Source: Pseudazoarcus pumilus (lineage in GTDB: Bacteria; Pseudomonadota; Gammaproteobacteria; Burkholderiales; Rhodocyclaceae). Taken from it: a stretch of DNA of 64,000 nucleotides. The stretch is from contig NZ_CP025682.1 of NCBI RefSeq assembly GCF_002872475.1, forward strand, positions 3,100,001 to 3,164,000, given 5' to 3'. This document shows positions 42,401 through 49,490 of the stretch, in pieces (the stretch's first letter is position 1; every line of letters starts with the position of its first letter). The notes beneath the pieces are model-generated. The model did no database searches, had not been told where the DNA came from, and saw only the letters and a list, made by a program, of their open reading frames with translations. The position numbers and the translations under genes were made by a program.

Positions 42401-42574
42401 GACGGTGGCCGCCGCGCCGGGATAATTGGTCTCGATCGCCACCACCGGCGGATCGATGTCCGGATACTCGCGCAGCGGCAACTGCTGGTAGGACACCAGG
42501 CCGAAGATCACCAGCAGCAGCGCGAGAACCGACGCGAAGACCGGCCGCTTGACCGAAACGTCGGACAGGATCAT
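39470..42574 (-). CDS. RND-family multidrug efflux permease
   Basis: Inner-membrane proton-driven exporter of the HAE1 (AcrB/MdtB-like) family, 1034 residues. It has the classical layout of two repeats of a first helix, a large periplasmic loop and a helical bundle, starting MILSDVSVKRPVFASVLALLL. The essential aspartate pair is D401-D402 in AIGLVVDDGIIVLENI, and FSINPLTLLALVLAIG-like sequence precedes it (here FSVNLLTLLALVLAIG). Its ATG overlaps the adaptor stop, so the two are co-translated. No outer-membrane factor gene is nearby; substrate unknown. Confidence 0.93.
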   Translation of the reverse strand: MILSDVSVKRPVFASVLALLLVIFGLVSYQQLPLREYPDIDPPVVAIETNYPGAAATVIETQITEPIEEAVAGIEGIEYIESRSRDGESDVVLRFSIGRDIEAAANDVRDAVSRVIEQLPEEADAPEIQRVDADADVIVWWNFASDRHTVAELTDYAQRYLVDRLSVLDGVARVRIGGERAYAMRVWLDRNALAARGLTVGDVESALRADNIELPAGRIESHTRLFTVRVQREFRDAQDFARLVVARGEDGHLVRLGEIARVERGTVDDRSLFRGNGDPMVGLGIIKQSTANTMDVARGVRDEVTRLNQTLPEGMSIQPSFDSSVFIEGAVREVYSTLAIATVLVVLIIFLFLGSLRAILVPAVAVPVSLVATFIALALFGFSVNLLTLLALVLAIGLVVDDGIIVLENIRRRMDDYGESALLASYRGARQVAFAVVSTTLVLISVFVPISFLQGDIGRLFSEFALTMAAAVAFSSFVALTVSPMLASKLLRPRDEGRRIVQAVDRVVNALRRRYASALRAMLRHRALALAGFVLLAGGLGVLFTQLESEYAPSEDRGAFYVRVNGPEGATHALMATYMGEVERRLMPYVDSGEVQRLLVISPLGGNDAPVYNIGMAIVVLADWSARRPADEIMSEVRGALSDLTGIRASVFMRQGFSQSNRTPVQFVIGGAGSYEELAQWRDTLLARLEADNPGLIDVDWDYKETQPQLEVKIDYDRAAALGVNVDTIGRTLETMLGSRRITNYIEGGREYDVIVEGERERQRSPDALENLYVRSDRSGELIPLSNLVQLEDFADSRSLSRYNRVRAITISAGLDEGLTLGAALEHLEGLAREHLPENVVIDYKGQSLDYQTAGGSIVFIFALGLLVVFLVLAAQFESWVHPFVIILGVPFAVGGGLFGLWVTGATLNLYSQIGLVMLIGLAAKNGILIVEFANQLRDEGREFHDAVVEASVIRLRPVLMTGITTVAGAIPLILAAGAGAETREVIGIVVFFGVAVSTVLTLFVIPLFYELLARNTGSPDDIKHRLEAEMARQ

Positions 42575-43644
42575 TGCGCCGTTTCCCTGCCGATGAGTTC
42601 GGCCAGCGGACGACTGCCGTCGTCGACGGCGCGCACGCGCACCGCATCACCGTCGGCCAGCCGGAACGCACCCTGCGTGACCACGCGCTCATCGCCCATC
42701 AGGCCCTCGACGATCTCGACCGAACCGGGCATTCGGATACTCAGGCGCACTTCGCGGCGCACGGCCTTCGCGCCTGCGTCCGACTCCTCGACGACGAACA
42801 GCGAATGCGTGCGCCCCTGCGTCAGAATCGCCCCTTCGGGCACCACCAGCGCATCGCGTTCGCGCCCGGCCAGCACGAGCGTCATCAGCATGCCCGGCAG
42901 CAGCTTGCGCTCCGGGTTGGGCATCAGTGCGCGCACGCGAAAGGCGCGCGTGACCGGATCGACCTCATTGCCGACGCTGACGACCTCGCCGCGGAACACC
43001 TCGTCCGGCCAGGCACGGCTGCGCGCCTCGACGCGCAGGCCGGGGCGCACGATGGCGACGAACAGCTCGGGCACCGTGAAGTCGAGCTTCATCACCGAAT
43101 CGTCATGCAGCGTCGTGACCAGCGCGCCCGGGGTGAGCAGCGAGCCCACCGAGACGTTGCGCAACCCCACGACCCCGTCGAAGGGCGCGACGATGCGCCG
43201 GTCGCGCAGCCGTGCCTCGGCCGCCTCGACGCGCGCGCGGGCGATGTCCAGTTCGCGTCGGCGCTGGTCGAGCAGCGCCGCCGACGCCGTGCCGCGCCGC
43301 GCCAGATCCTGCACGCGCTCGAACTGGCGCTGCGCCTCGGCCACCGAGGCGCGCGCCTCGGCGCGCTCGGCGAGCTGTTCGCGGCTGTTCATGACCACCA
43401 GGACGTCGCCGGCCGCCACGCGCTGGCCGTCCTCGAAACGGATCTCGGCAATGGTGTCGGTGGTGGTCGCGGTCAGCGCAGCCGATTCGTTGGCGCGCAG
43501 CGTGCCCAGCGCCTCGATGCGGTCGGCCACGCGCATCTCGCGCACCGGCGAGACCACCACTTCCAGCCCCTGTGCGACCGCAAGCACCGGCAGGCACAGG
43601 ACGAAGACGAGCAGACGGGCGGTCAGGGTCAGGCGTCGGGGCAT
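42571..43644 (-). CDS. RND efflux periplasmic adaptor (membrane fusion protein)
   Basis: HlyD/AcrA-type adaptor linking the RND permease to an outer-membrane channel. The 357-residue protein has a signal peptide (LLVFVLCLPVLAVAQG), the split lipoyl (barrel-sandwich) domain (EIRFEDGQRVAAGDVLVVMNS and RIVAPFDGVVGLRNVSVGSLL), a coiled-coil hairpin between them (about residues 85-145) and beta-barrel and MP domains. There is no lipobox. Start at 43644 was chosen for the signal peptide. It precedes and overlaps the permease gene. Confidence 0.92.
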   Translation of the reverse strand: MPRRLTLTARLLVFVLCLPVLAVAQGLEVVVSPVREMRVADRIEALGTLRANESAALTATTTDTIAEIRFEDGQRVAAGDVLVVMNSREQLAERAEARASVAEAQRQFERVQDLARRGTASAALLDQRRRELDIARARVEAAEARLRDRRIVAPFDGVVGLRNVSVGSLLTPGALVTTLHDDSVMKLDFTVPELFVAIVRPGLRVEARSRAWPDEVFRGEVVSVGNEVDPVTRAFRVRALMPNPERKLLPGMLMTLVLAGRERDALVVPEGAILTQGRTHSLFVVEESDAGAKAVRREVRLSIRMPGSVEIVEGLMGDERVVTQGAFRLADGDAVRVRAVDDGSRPLAELIGRETAQ

Positions 43645-43756
43645 CGGGCGTATTCCGTCGTGATCAGGGTGTCCCGCGACCGACCATCGAAGTGCGCGGG
43701 TCGAGACGTGCGGAACGCATTCAAGACCGGCGCGCGGCGCCGCGGTTCCACGCGGC

Positions 43757-44770
43757 TCACGATGCGGCCGCGGCGAGCACGTCGAGACGTGCCAGCCAGG
43801 GCGCGCGTTCGGCATCGGAGACGAAGCTCGCCTCGAGGCTGTTGCGCGCAATGCGCGCCAGTTCGGCGCGCGTGAGTTCGAGTGCGCGCGCGGTGTCGAC
43901 GTAGTTCTTCGCGACATAGCCGCCGAAGTAGGCGGGATCGTCGGAATTGATGGTCAGCTTGAGGCCGGCCTCCATCAGGCGGCGGAAATTGTGCTGCTCC
44001 AGTCGCTCGAACACGCACAGCTTGACGTTGGACAGCGGACACACCGTCAGCGGCACCTGTTCGCGCGCCAGCCGCTCGACCAGCGCGGCATCCTCCTCGC
44101 AACGCACGCCGTGGTCGATGCGCTCCACTTGCAGCACATCGAGCGCCTCGACGATGTAGGCCGGCGGCCCTTCCTCGCCGGCATGGGCGACCGCATGCAG
44201 GCCCAGTTCGCGGCAGCGCGCGAACAGACGCTCGAATTTCGCCGGCGGGTGGCCGCGTTCGGAGGAATCCAGCCCCACGCCGTGAATGCGGGCCAGATGC
44301 GGCATGGCCTGCTCGAGCGTGGCGAAGCCCTCGGCCTCGCTCAGATGGCGCAGAAAGCACAGGATCAGGCGCGAACTGATGCCGAAGCGCGCCCGCGCAT
44401 CGCGACAGGCGCGCTCCAGGCCGTCGAGCACGGTTTCGAAGGCCACGCCGCGTTCGGTATGGGTCTGCGGGTCGAAGAACAGTTCGGCATGCACCACGCC
44501 GTCGGCGTGCGCGCGCTCGAAATAGGCCGCGGCCAGGTCGAAGAAGTCCTGTTCGTCGACCAGCGCCGCGGCCCCCGCGTAGTACAGGTCGAGGAAGCTC
44601 TGCAGGTCCGAAAAGTCATAGGCCGCGCGCGTCTCCTCGACGCTGGCATAGGGCAGCGCGACGCCGTTGCGTCGTGCCAGCGCGAACATCAGTTCGGGCT
44701 CAAGCGTGCCTTCGATGTGAACATGCAGTTCGGCCTTGGGCAGTGCTCGCACATAGGCGTCGAGGTCCAT
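43757..44770 (-). CDS. Adenine deaminase (adenosine deaminase superfamily)
   Basis: Zinc amidohydrolase of 337 residues. Metal ligands H16 and H18 lie in [24 protein letters not shown]; further signatures are [44 protein letters not shown] and [12 protein letters not shown]. The combination [14 protein letters not shown] and DDPAYFGGY is characteristic of the bacterial adenine deaminase (Aah1-type) group rather than classical adenosine deaminase. It would convert adenine to hypoxanthine in purine salvage. It stands alone between the RND adaptor and ccdAB. Confidence 0.87.
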   Translation of the reverse strand: MDLDAYVRALPKAELHVHIEGTLEPELMFALARRNGVALPYASVEETRAAYDFSDLQSFLDLYYAGAAALVDEQDFFDLAAAYFERAHADGVVHAELFFDPQTHTERGVAFETVLDGLERACRDARARFGISSRLILCFLRHLSEAEGFATLEQAMPHLARIHGVGLDSSERGHPPAKFERLFARCRELGLHAVAHAGEEGPPAYIVEALDVLQVERIDHGVRCEEDAALVERLAREQVPLTVCPLSNVKLCVFERLEQHNFRRLMEAGLKLTINSDDPAYFGGYVAKNYVDTARALELTRAELARIARNSLEASFVSDAERAPWLARLDVLAAAAS

Positions 44771-44847
44771 GGTGACTCCCGTCGGTTACGGATGCGTCAG
44801 TCCTGCAAGGATAGAGCGTGGGAGCGCGTCCGTGAGCACGGTCGTCG

Positions 44848-44869
44848 AAAAAACAAAACCCAGCGGGTT
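44848..44869 (-). terminator. Intrinsic terminator of ccdAB
   Basis: Read on the minus strand, AACCC-GCT-GGGTT (44857-44869) is followed by a T-rich tract (plus AAAAAACAA, 44848-44856). It begins directly after the ccdB stop codon. Confidence 0.65.
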
Positions 44870-44870
44870 G

Positions 44871-45170
44871 TCAGAAGCCCTGCAGCAACAGATCGATGGC
44901 CGCAACGACCTCGCTACGATGCTCGCCGAGGCTCTCTACCGGTTGACGCAGCAGTGCAACCGGAACGGCCGCCATGTATTGCGTCACCAGCGCATGTGCA
45001 AGACCTTCGATCTCGAACACCGGATTGAGCGTGCTCGCGGGCTTGGGTGCAAGGTCGAGCGGCAGCAACGGAATCACCACCCGCGTGTTGAAGTGGCTCA
45101 TCAGGTCGGCCTGCACGTCGAGCAGATAACCTCGCCCTGACGGGTTTCGATAGACGCCGAAGCGTGCCAT
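44871..45170 (-). CDS. ccdB: CcdB-family toxin
   Basis: A 99-residue protein of the CcdB family, whose F-plasmid member poisons DNA gyrase. Family features are the opening ARFGVYRNPSGRGYLLDVQADLM, VVIPLLPLDLAP and the C-terminal AAIDLLLQGF. The gyrase-poisoning C-terminus of F-plasmid CcdB ends W-G-I; here it ends Q-G-F, keeping the glycine and a hydrophobic last residue but lacking the tryptophan, so gyrase activity is uncertain. The ATG overlaps the ccdA stop by one base (TGATG), the usual arrangement of the operon. Confidence 0.9.
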   Translation of the reverse strand: MARFGVYRNPSGRGYLLDVQADLMSHFNTRVVIPLLPLDLAPKPASTLNPVFEIEGLAHALVTQYMAAVPVALLRQPVESLGEHRSEVVAAIDLLLQGF

Positions 45171-45418
45171 CAGAACATCGCGTGCCCCGCCAGCGGCAGG
45201 CCATGGGCGTCCACAAAGGCATTCGAGCTCTCGATCGCCTCCCGGTTCTGCTGCCGCCAGCGTTCGGCGCGTTGTTCGGCAACCGCCCGCACGAGCCCCG
45301 CCTCGGCGGCCTGCGAGACGTTGACGCGCAGTTGCCGCGCTTCACGCACGAGGTCTTCGGAAAGGGACACGTTGGTGGCTTTTTTCGGACCGGTCGCGTA
45401 GTTGCCTGTAACGGCCAC
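45170..45418 (-). CDS. ccdA: CcdA-family antitoxin
   Basis: An 82-residue antitoxin. The N-terminal half (KKATNVSLSEDLVREARQLRVNVSQAAEAGL) is a ribbon-helix-helix-type DNA-binding domain that autoregulates the operon; the C-terminal RWRQQNREAIESSNAFVDAHGLPLA is the toxin-binding tail typical of CcdA. The start is GTG at 45418, chosen because a GGAGG ribosome-binding site stands five bases before it. A longer TTG start at 45448 would lie inside the predicted -10 and is rejected. Confidence 0.88.
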   Translation of the reverse strand: MAVTGNYATGPKKATNVSLSEDLVREARQLRVNVSQAAEAGLVRAVAEQRAERWRQQNREAIESSNAFVDAHGLPLAGHAMF

Positions 45419-45447
45419 GGTACCCTCCCAAGTGTTCTCACGCGCCA

Positions 45448-45476
45448 ATGATGGCCGGAGTGCGCATGAATGGCAA
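45448..45476 (-). promoter_or_regulatory. Promoter of ccdAB
   Basis: On the minus strand TTGCCA (-35, plus 45471-45476) and CATCAT (-10, plus 45448-45453) are separated by 17 bp. Predicted transcription would start about 20 bp before the ccdA GTG. Confidence 0.55.
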
Positions 45477-45493
45477 CACTCAAGATGCGCACC

Positions 45494-45520
45494 AAAAACG
45501 GCGGGCCGCAGCCCGCCGTT
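45494..45520 (-). terminator. Intrinsic terminator of tpx
   Basis: A 10-bp perfect stem AACGGCGGGC/GCCCGCCGTT (45497-45520) with a four-base loop is followed on the minus strand by a T5 run. It lies 24 bp after the tpx stop and separates tpx from ccdAB. Confidence 0.85.
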
Positions 45521-45544
45521 GTCGGCATGCAGCTACGTCACGGA

Positions 45545-46045
45545 TTACTTCAGCGCGGCGAGCGCGGCGTCGTAGTTCGGCTCGTCCTTGATCTCGGGCA
45601 CCAGCTCGGCATGCACGACCTTGTTGTCCTTGTCGAGCACGATCACCGCGCGCGCGGTCACGCCGGTCAGCGGGCCGGAGGTGATCTCGACGCCGTAGTT
45701 CTTCATGAACTCGCGCCCGCGCATCGTCGACAGCGGCACGACGTTGTCCAGGCCTTCGGTCGAGCAGAAACGCTTGGCGGCGAAAGGCAGGTCGGCCGAA
45801 ATCACCAGCACGGCGGTGTCGGCGAGGCTGGCGGCCGACTCGTTGAACTTGCGCGTGGAGGTCGCGCAGGTCGGGGTGTCGAGGCTGGGGACGATGTTGA
45901 GCACCTTGCGCTTGCCGGCGAAGGTGTCCAGCGTCACGTCGCCGAGCTTGCCGTCGACGAGCGAGAAGGCGGGAGCGGTGTCACCGACCTTGGGGAAGGT
46001 ACCGGCGACGTCGATGGGGTTGCCCGCGAGGGTCACTTGGCTCAT
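45545..46045 (-). CDS. tpx: Thiol peroxidase (Tpx-type peroxiredoxin)
   Basis: Periplasmic or cytoplasmic thioredoxin-dependent peroxidase of 166 residues. The peroxidatic cysteine is C60 in [14 protein letters not shown] and the resolving cysteine is C93 in [12 protein letters not shown], the Tpx spacing. The opening [22 protein letters not shown] is typical. It is monocistronic, bounded by its own terminator and by a divergent MFS gene. Confidence 0.96.
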   Translation of the reverse strand: MSQVTLAGNPIDVAGTFPKVGDTAPAFSLVDGKLGDVTLDTFAGKRKVLNIVPSLDTPTCATSTRKFNESAASLADTAVLVISADLPFAAKRFCSTEGLDNVVPLSTMRGREFMKNYGVEITSGPLTGVTARAVIVLDKDNKVVHAELVPEIKDEPNYDAALAALK

Positions 46046-46159
46046 GTTGATCTCTCCGTTGTCTTGGTTGGGGAAACGCGGCGTGAATTGTTTACGGCTT
46101 CGCCACGATAAACTCGGCGAAAGTGTAGCACTTCGGCGGCGAGCTCATGGGAGGCGGGA

Positions 46160-47335
46160 ATGCAGGAGAGGGCAACGGCCTGGCTGCTCAACGTCGGTCA
46201 CGCGATCGACCACATGTTTCTGCTCATCTTCGCCACCGCGGTCACGGCCATTGCCGCCGATTTCGGCTTGCCGCGCTGGGAGGCGCTGATGCCTTACGGC
46301 ACGCTGGCCTTCTTTCTGTTCGGGTTGGGCGCATTGCCCGCCGGCCGGCTGGGCGACCTGTGGGGCCGGCGACCGATGATGCTGGTGTTCTTCTTCGGCA
46401 TCGGCACGGCCGCGCTGCTCGTCGCATGCGCGCGCACGCCGCTGGAACTGGCCATCGCACTGGGACTGCTCGGCGCCTTCGCATCGATTTACCACCCGGT
46501 GGGCATCCCGATGCTGGTGCGCACCAGCCCGCATCCGGGCTGGACGCTGGGCATCAACGGCCTGGCGGGGAATCTGGGTGTGGCGCTGGCGGCGATCGTC
46601 ACCGGCTTTCTCGTCAAGCATGTGGACTGGCGCGCGGCCTTCGCCGTGCCGGGCGCCGTCGCCATCGGCTGCGGCATCGCCTTCGCGCTGCTCGCGCGCG
46701 ACGACGCACTGCCGCCGGCTCGTCGCGCGCGCAGCCGGCCGGACGTGCCGCGCGCGCTGTTCCTGCGCCTGTTCCTGGTGATGACGCTCGCCGCGACGAC
46801 GGGCAGCCTGCTGTTCAACTTCTCGACCAACGCCAACTACGAACTGCTGCGCGAGCGCCTCGCGCCGATCACCGGCGACCCGGCGACGCTGGGCGCGCTG
46901 CTCGCCGGCGTGTATGCGCTCGCCTCGCTCGCGCAGCTGGCGGTGGGCCGACTCATCGACCGCTATACGCTCAAGCCGCTCTACATCGCCGTGATCGCGC
47001 TGCAGATTCCCTTGCTGGCGCTCGCGGCGCACGCCCAGGGATGGTGGCTGTATGTGCTGCAGGCCGGCTTCATGATCGCGATCTTCGGCGCGATTCCGTT
47101 TACCGAGGCGATGATCGTGCGTCATGTCGACGACCGCATGCGCTCGCGTGTGGCCGGCATGCGCCTGGCGGTGTCGTTTTCCGCTGGCGCAGTCGCGGTG
47201 TGGCTGCTCGGACCGGTCGTGCATCAGGCCGGCTTCGCCACGCTGCTGTGGATGATGGCTGCGCTCGCCTGCTGCACGCTGGGTGCGCTGTTCTGGCTGC
47301 CTCCGTCGCCGGAGGCACGAGACGATGCGCGCTAG
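46160..47335 (+). CDS. MFS transporter
   Basis: A 391-residue major facilitator with about twelve hydrophobic segments and the motif-A loop GRLGDLWGRRPMM between helices 2 and 3. A second, weaker version (GRLIDRYTLKPL) follows the central loop. The opening LLNVGHAIDHMFLLIFATAVTAIA resembles fosmidomycin-resistance-like transporters. Substrate unknown. A GGGAGG site precedes the ATG. It is 36 bp upstream of fdhD and could be co-transcribed with it, but it has no obvious part in formate metabolism. Confidence 0.85.
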   Translation: MQERATAWLLNVGHAIDHMFLLIFATAVTAIAADFGLPRWEALMPYGTLAFFLFGLGALPAGRLGDLWGRRPMMLVFFFGIGTAALLVACARTPLELAIALGLLGAFASIYHPVGIPMLVRTSPHPGWTLGINGLAGNLGVALAAIVTGFLVKHVDWRAAFAVPGAVAIGCGIAFALLARDDALPPARRARSRPDVPRALFLRLFLVMTLAATTGSLLFNFSTNANYELLRERLAPITGDPATLGALLAGVYALASLAQLAVGRLIDRYTLKPLYIAVIALQIPLLALAAHAQGWWLYVLQAGFMIAIFGAIPFTEAMIVRHVDDRMRSRVAGMRLAVSFSAGAVAVWLLGPVVHQAGFATLLWMMAALACCTLGALFWLPPSPEARDDAR

Positions 47336-47371
47336 AATGAGGAACAATGGCAAACCCAAGGCAGTACCGCA

Positions 47372-48214
47372 ATGAATCACCCCGAACCGCAAGCACCGCG
47401 CCGCCCGCTGCTGAGCGAGGCGACCCGCCCGCTGACCGTCACCATCCCGGCCACCAACGAGCATGGCGAACAGGTGCCGACCTCGATCTCCTGCGAGAAT
47501 CCGTTGACGATCTACGTCGACAAATGCGAGATGGTCACGCTGATGACGCTGGGCGCCGCACCCGAGGCGCTGACCATCGGCTGGCTGCGCAACCAGCGTC
47601 TGGTCGACAGTCTCGACGAGATCGCCTCGGTGCAGGTCGACTGGGAGGTCGAGGCAGTGTCGGTCACCACCCGCAACGGCCTGAAGAACGCCGAGGAGAA
47701 GATGGCCACGCGCACGGTGACCACCGGCTGCGGCCAGGGCACGATGTTCGGCGACCTGATGGACGAGATCGACACGCTGGAACTGCCCACCGACTGGACC
47801 TTTTCTGAAGCACAGCACTACGCGCTGATGGAGGCGGTGCGCAAGCACGACACGGTCTACAAGGCCGCCGGTGCCGTGCATGGCTGCGCGCTCGCGCAGC
47901 CCACCCCGGACGGTGGTTGCGACATCCTGATGTTCTTCGAGGACGTCGGCCGCCACAACGCCGTCGACGCGATTGCCGGGCAGATGTGGCTGGACGGCCT
48001 GGAAGGCGGCGACAAGGTGTTCTACACCACCGGCCGGCTGACCTCCGAGATGGTCATCAAGACCGCGCAGATGGGCATTCCGGTGCTGGTGTCCCGCTCG
48101 GGACTGACGCAGATGGGCTGGGAGATCGCGCGGAAGGTCGGCCTGACCATGCTCGGCCGCGCCAAGGGCAGACACTACCTACTGTTCACTGGCGAGGAGC
48201 GGTTCCAGCGATGA
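47372..48214 (+). CDS. fdhD: Formate dehydrogenase accessory sulfurtransferase FdhD
   Basis: Transfers sulfur from a cysteine desulfurase to the molybdenum cofactor of formate dehydrogenase, needed for its activity. The 280-residue protein has the FdhD features SCENPLTIYVDKCEM, the GAVHGCALA strand, MFFEDVGRHNAVDAIAG and YTTGRLTSEMVIK. The E. coli enzyme has a CxxC pair in its flexible loop; here the loop is TTGCGQGTMFGD with one cysteine only (C120) and glycine at the second position. Its stop overlaps the mobA ATG. Confidence 0.94.
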   Translation: MNHPEPQAPRRPLLSEATRPLTVTIPATNEHGEQVPTSISCENPLTIYVDKCEMVTLMTLGAAPEALTIGWLRNQRLVDSLDEIASVQVDWEVEAVSVTTRNGLKNAEEKMATRTVTTGCGQGTMFGDLMDEIDTLELPTDWTFSEAQHYALMEAVRKHDTVYKAAGAVHGCALAQPTPDGGCDILMFFEDVGRHNAVDAIAGQMWLDGLEGGDKVFYTTGRLTSEMVIKTAQMGIPVLVSRSGLTQMGWEIARKVGLTMLGRAKGRHYLLFTGEERFQR

Positions 48215-48789
48215 GCGACGCAAAGATCAGCGGCGTGCTGCTGGCCGGCGGCCAGGGACGACGCATGGGCGGTGTCGACAAGGGTCTGGTGGAACTGCAC
48301 GGACGACCGATGGCCGCGCATGTGCTCGAACGACTCGCACCGCAGGTCGACGAGTTGCTGATCAACGCCAACCAGAACGCCGAACGCTATGCCGAATTCG
48401 GCCATCCGGTCTTTCCGGACGAGATCGGTGGTTTCGCCGGCCCGCTGGCCGGCCTGCATGCGGCGCTCACGCGCGCGCATCACCCGCTGGTCGTCACGGT
48501 ACCGTGCGATTCGCCCTTTCTGCCCGAAGATCTGGTCGCGCGTCTGCACGACTCGCTGCAAGCAGCCGGCGCCGATCTGGCCGTGGCCAAGACCTTCGAT
48601 CAGGCCCACCCGGTATTCTGCCTGTGCCGGCGCGAGGTGCTGTCGCACCTGACGGCCTTCCTGGAATCGGGCGGGCGCAAGATCGATGCCTGGTATTCGA
48701 CGCTGAACATCGTCGAGGTGTGTTTCGACGATCAGGAAGCGGCCTTTCGCAACATCAATACGCGCGAGGACTTGAGCCGCGAGTCGTAG
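48211..48789 (+). CDS. mobA: Molybdenum cofactor guanylyltransferase MobA
   Basis: Attaches GMP to molybdopterin to form the MGD cofactor used by formate dehydrogenase. The 192-residue protein has the nucleotidyltransferase opening GVLLAGGQGRRMGGVDKGL, the VVTVPCDSPFLP metal-binding motif and NINTREDL near the C-terminus. Start and fdhD stop overlap (ATGA). The gene ends inside a repeat-like sequence that supplies its TAG stop codon. Confidence 0.95.
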   Translation: MSDAKISGVLLAGGQGRRMGGVDKGLVELHGRPMAAHVLERLAPQVDELLINANQNAERYAEFGHPVFPDEIGGFAGPLAGLHAALTRAHHPLVVTVPCDSPFLPEDLVARLHDSLQAAGADLAVAKTFDQAHPVFCLCRREVLSHLTAFLESGGRKIDAWYSTLNIVEVCFDDQEAAFRNINTREDLSRES

Positions 48790-48873
48790 GTCGGAGTGAG
48801 CCCCAGGCGAAGTCCGACGCCGCCGTCGGAATGCGGGGATGTCGCACCTCGCTTCGCTCGCCACGACCTACAA
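48784..48873. repeat. REP-like palindromic repeat element
   Basis: About 90 bp with imperfect terminal inverted repeats (TCGTAGGTCG at 48784-48793 and CGACCTACAA at 48864-48873, nine of ten). An internal TCGGA/TCCGA hairpin and a GC-rich segment containing CACCTCGCTTCGCTCG are also present. The composition and the outer GTAGGTCG arms recall dispersed extragenic palindromic repeats of proteobacteria. It is the only copy recognised in the window. Confidence 0.6.
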
Positions 48874-48903
48874 CCTGAGATTGCTTCGCGGCGCCCGCTG
48901 CGC

Positions 48904-49422
48904 TCAATGCTTGCTGTCGGCCTCCGGAAACATGTCCCAGATACGCACTTCACCGCTGTTGCCCTGCCAGTCGGCGACCTGATTCTGGCGCGGCTGCACG
49001 CGCTTGAAGGACTCGTGGATCTCGCCGTTCTCGGCCTGCCGTTCCACGGTCAGCAAGGTGCCCGCGGGGTGTTCGCACAGACCCGAGGCATATTCGACCT
49101 CCTGGCGCGCCACCGGCAAGGCGGCATCGATCGACGGCGCGCCGTACTGTTCGACGAAATGCCGCGCGAGGCGCTCGATCGCCTCGGCGTACTGCGCGTC
49201 GCTGATCTCGACCACGCGCACCACGGTGGCCCAGCCGAAGCTGTCCAGCCCGAGGAATCCGTTGCGGAACGCTTGCGCCCCCTTGCCGGTGAGCCCGGCC
49301 GGATCCTCTTCGGCGAACGAGAAGACGAAGGAACCGGTCACGGCCAACTCGTCGGTGCGCGCCGCGACACTGTAGACGTACTCGTCGCTGTCATCGAGAC
49401 GCGCGACCTGCAGAAACTTCAT
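48904..49422 (-). CDS. Formate dehydrogenase-associated protein, probable DUF6505
   Basis: A 172-residue acidic protein without signal peptide or membrane segment. Its opening MKFLQVARLDDSDEYVYSVA and the GAQAFRNGFLGLDSFGW stretch resemble a small family found next to formate dehydrogenase genes, probably DUF6505; this assignment is from memory and moderately sure. Function unknown. It is the last gene of the run, 68 bp after the cytochrome b subunit gene. The ATG at 49422 fits the homologous start. Confidence 0.65.
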   Translation of the reverse strand: MKFLQVARLDDSDEYVYSVAARTDELAVTGSFVFSFAEEDPAGLTGKGAQAFRNGFLGLDSFGWATVVRVVEISDAQYAEAIERLARHFVEQYGAPSIDAALPVARQEVEYASGLCEHPAGTLLTVERQAENGEIHESFKRVQPRQNQVADWQGNSGEVRIWDMFPEADSKH

Positions 49423-49490
49423 ATCCACTCCAGTAAAGACGGGCGGCCGGTTTCCCCGCCGCCCGTTCAGTCGTTGCCTCGAACGGTCCG

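Noticed and set aside
40859-43663. A 934-codon plus-strand open frame opposite the RND permease and adaptor
   Set aside because: Shadow of the conserved pump genes, same low-complexity composition, no recognisable domain.
45419-45448. Longer ccdA from a TTG at 45448
   Set aside because: The TTG lies within the predicted -10 hexamer, and a strong GGAGG site marks the GTG at 45418.
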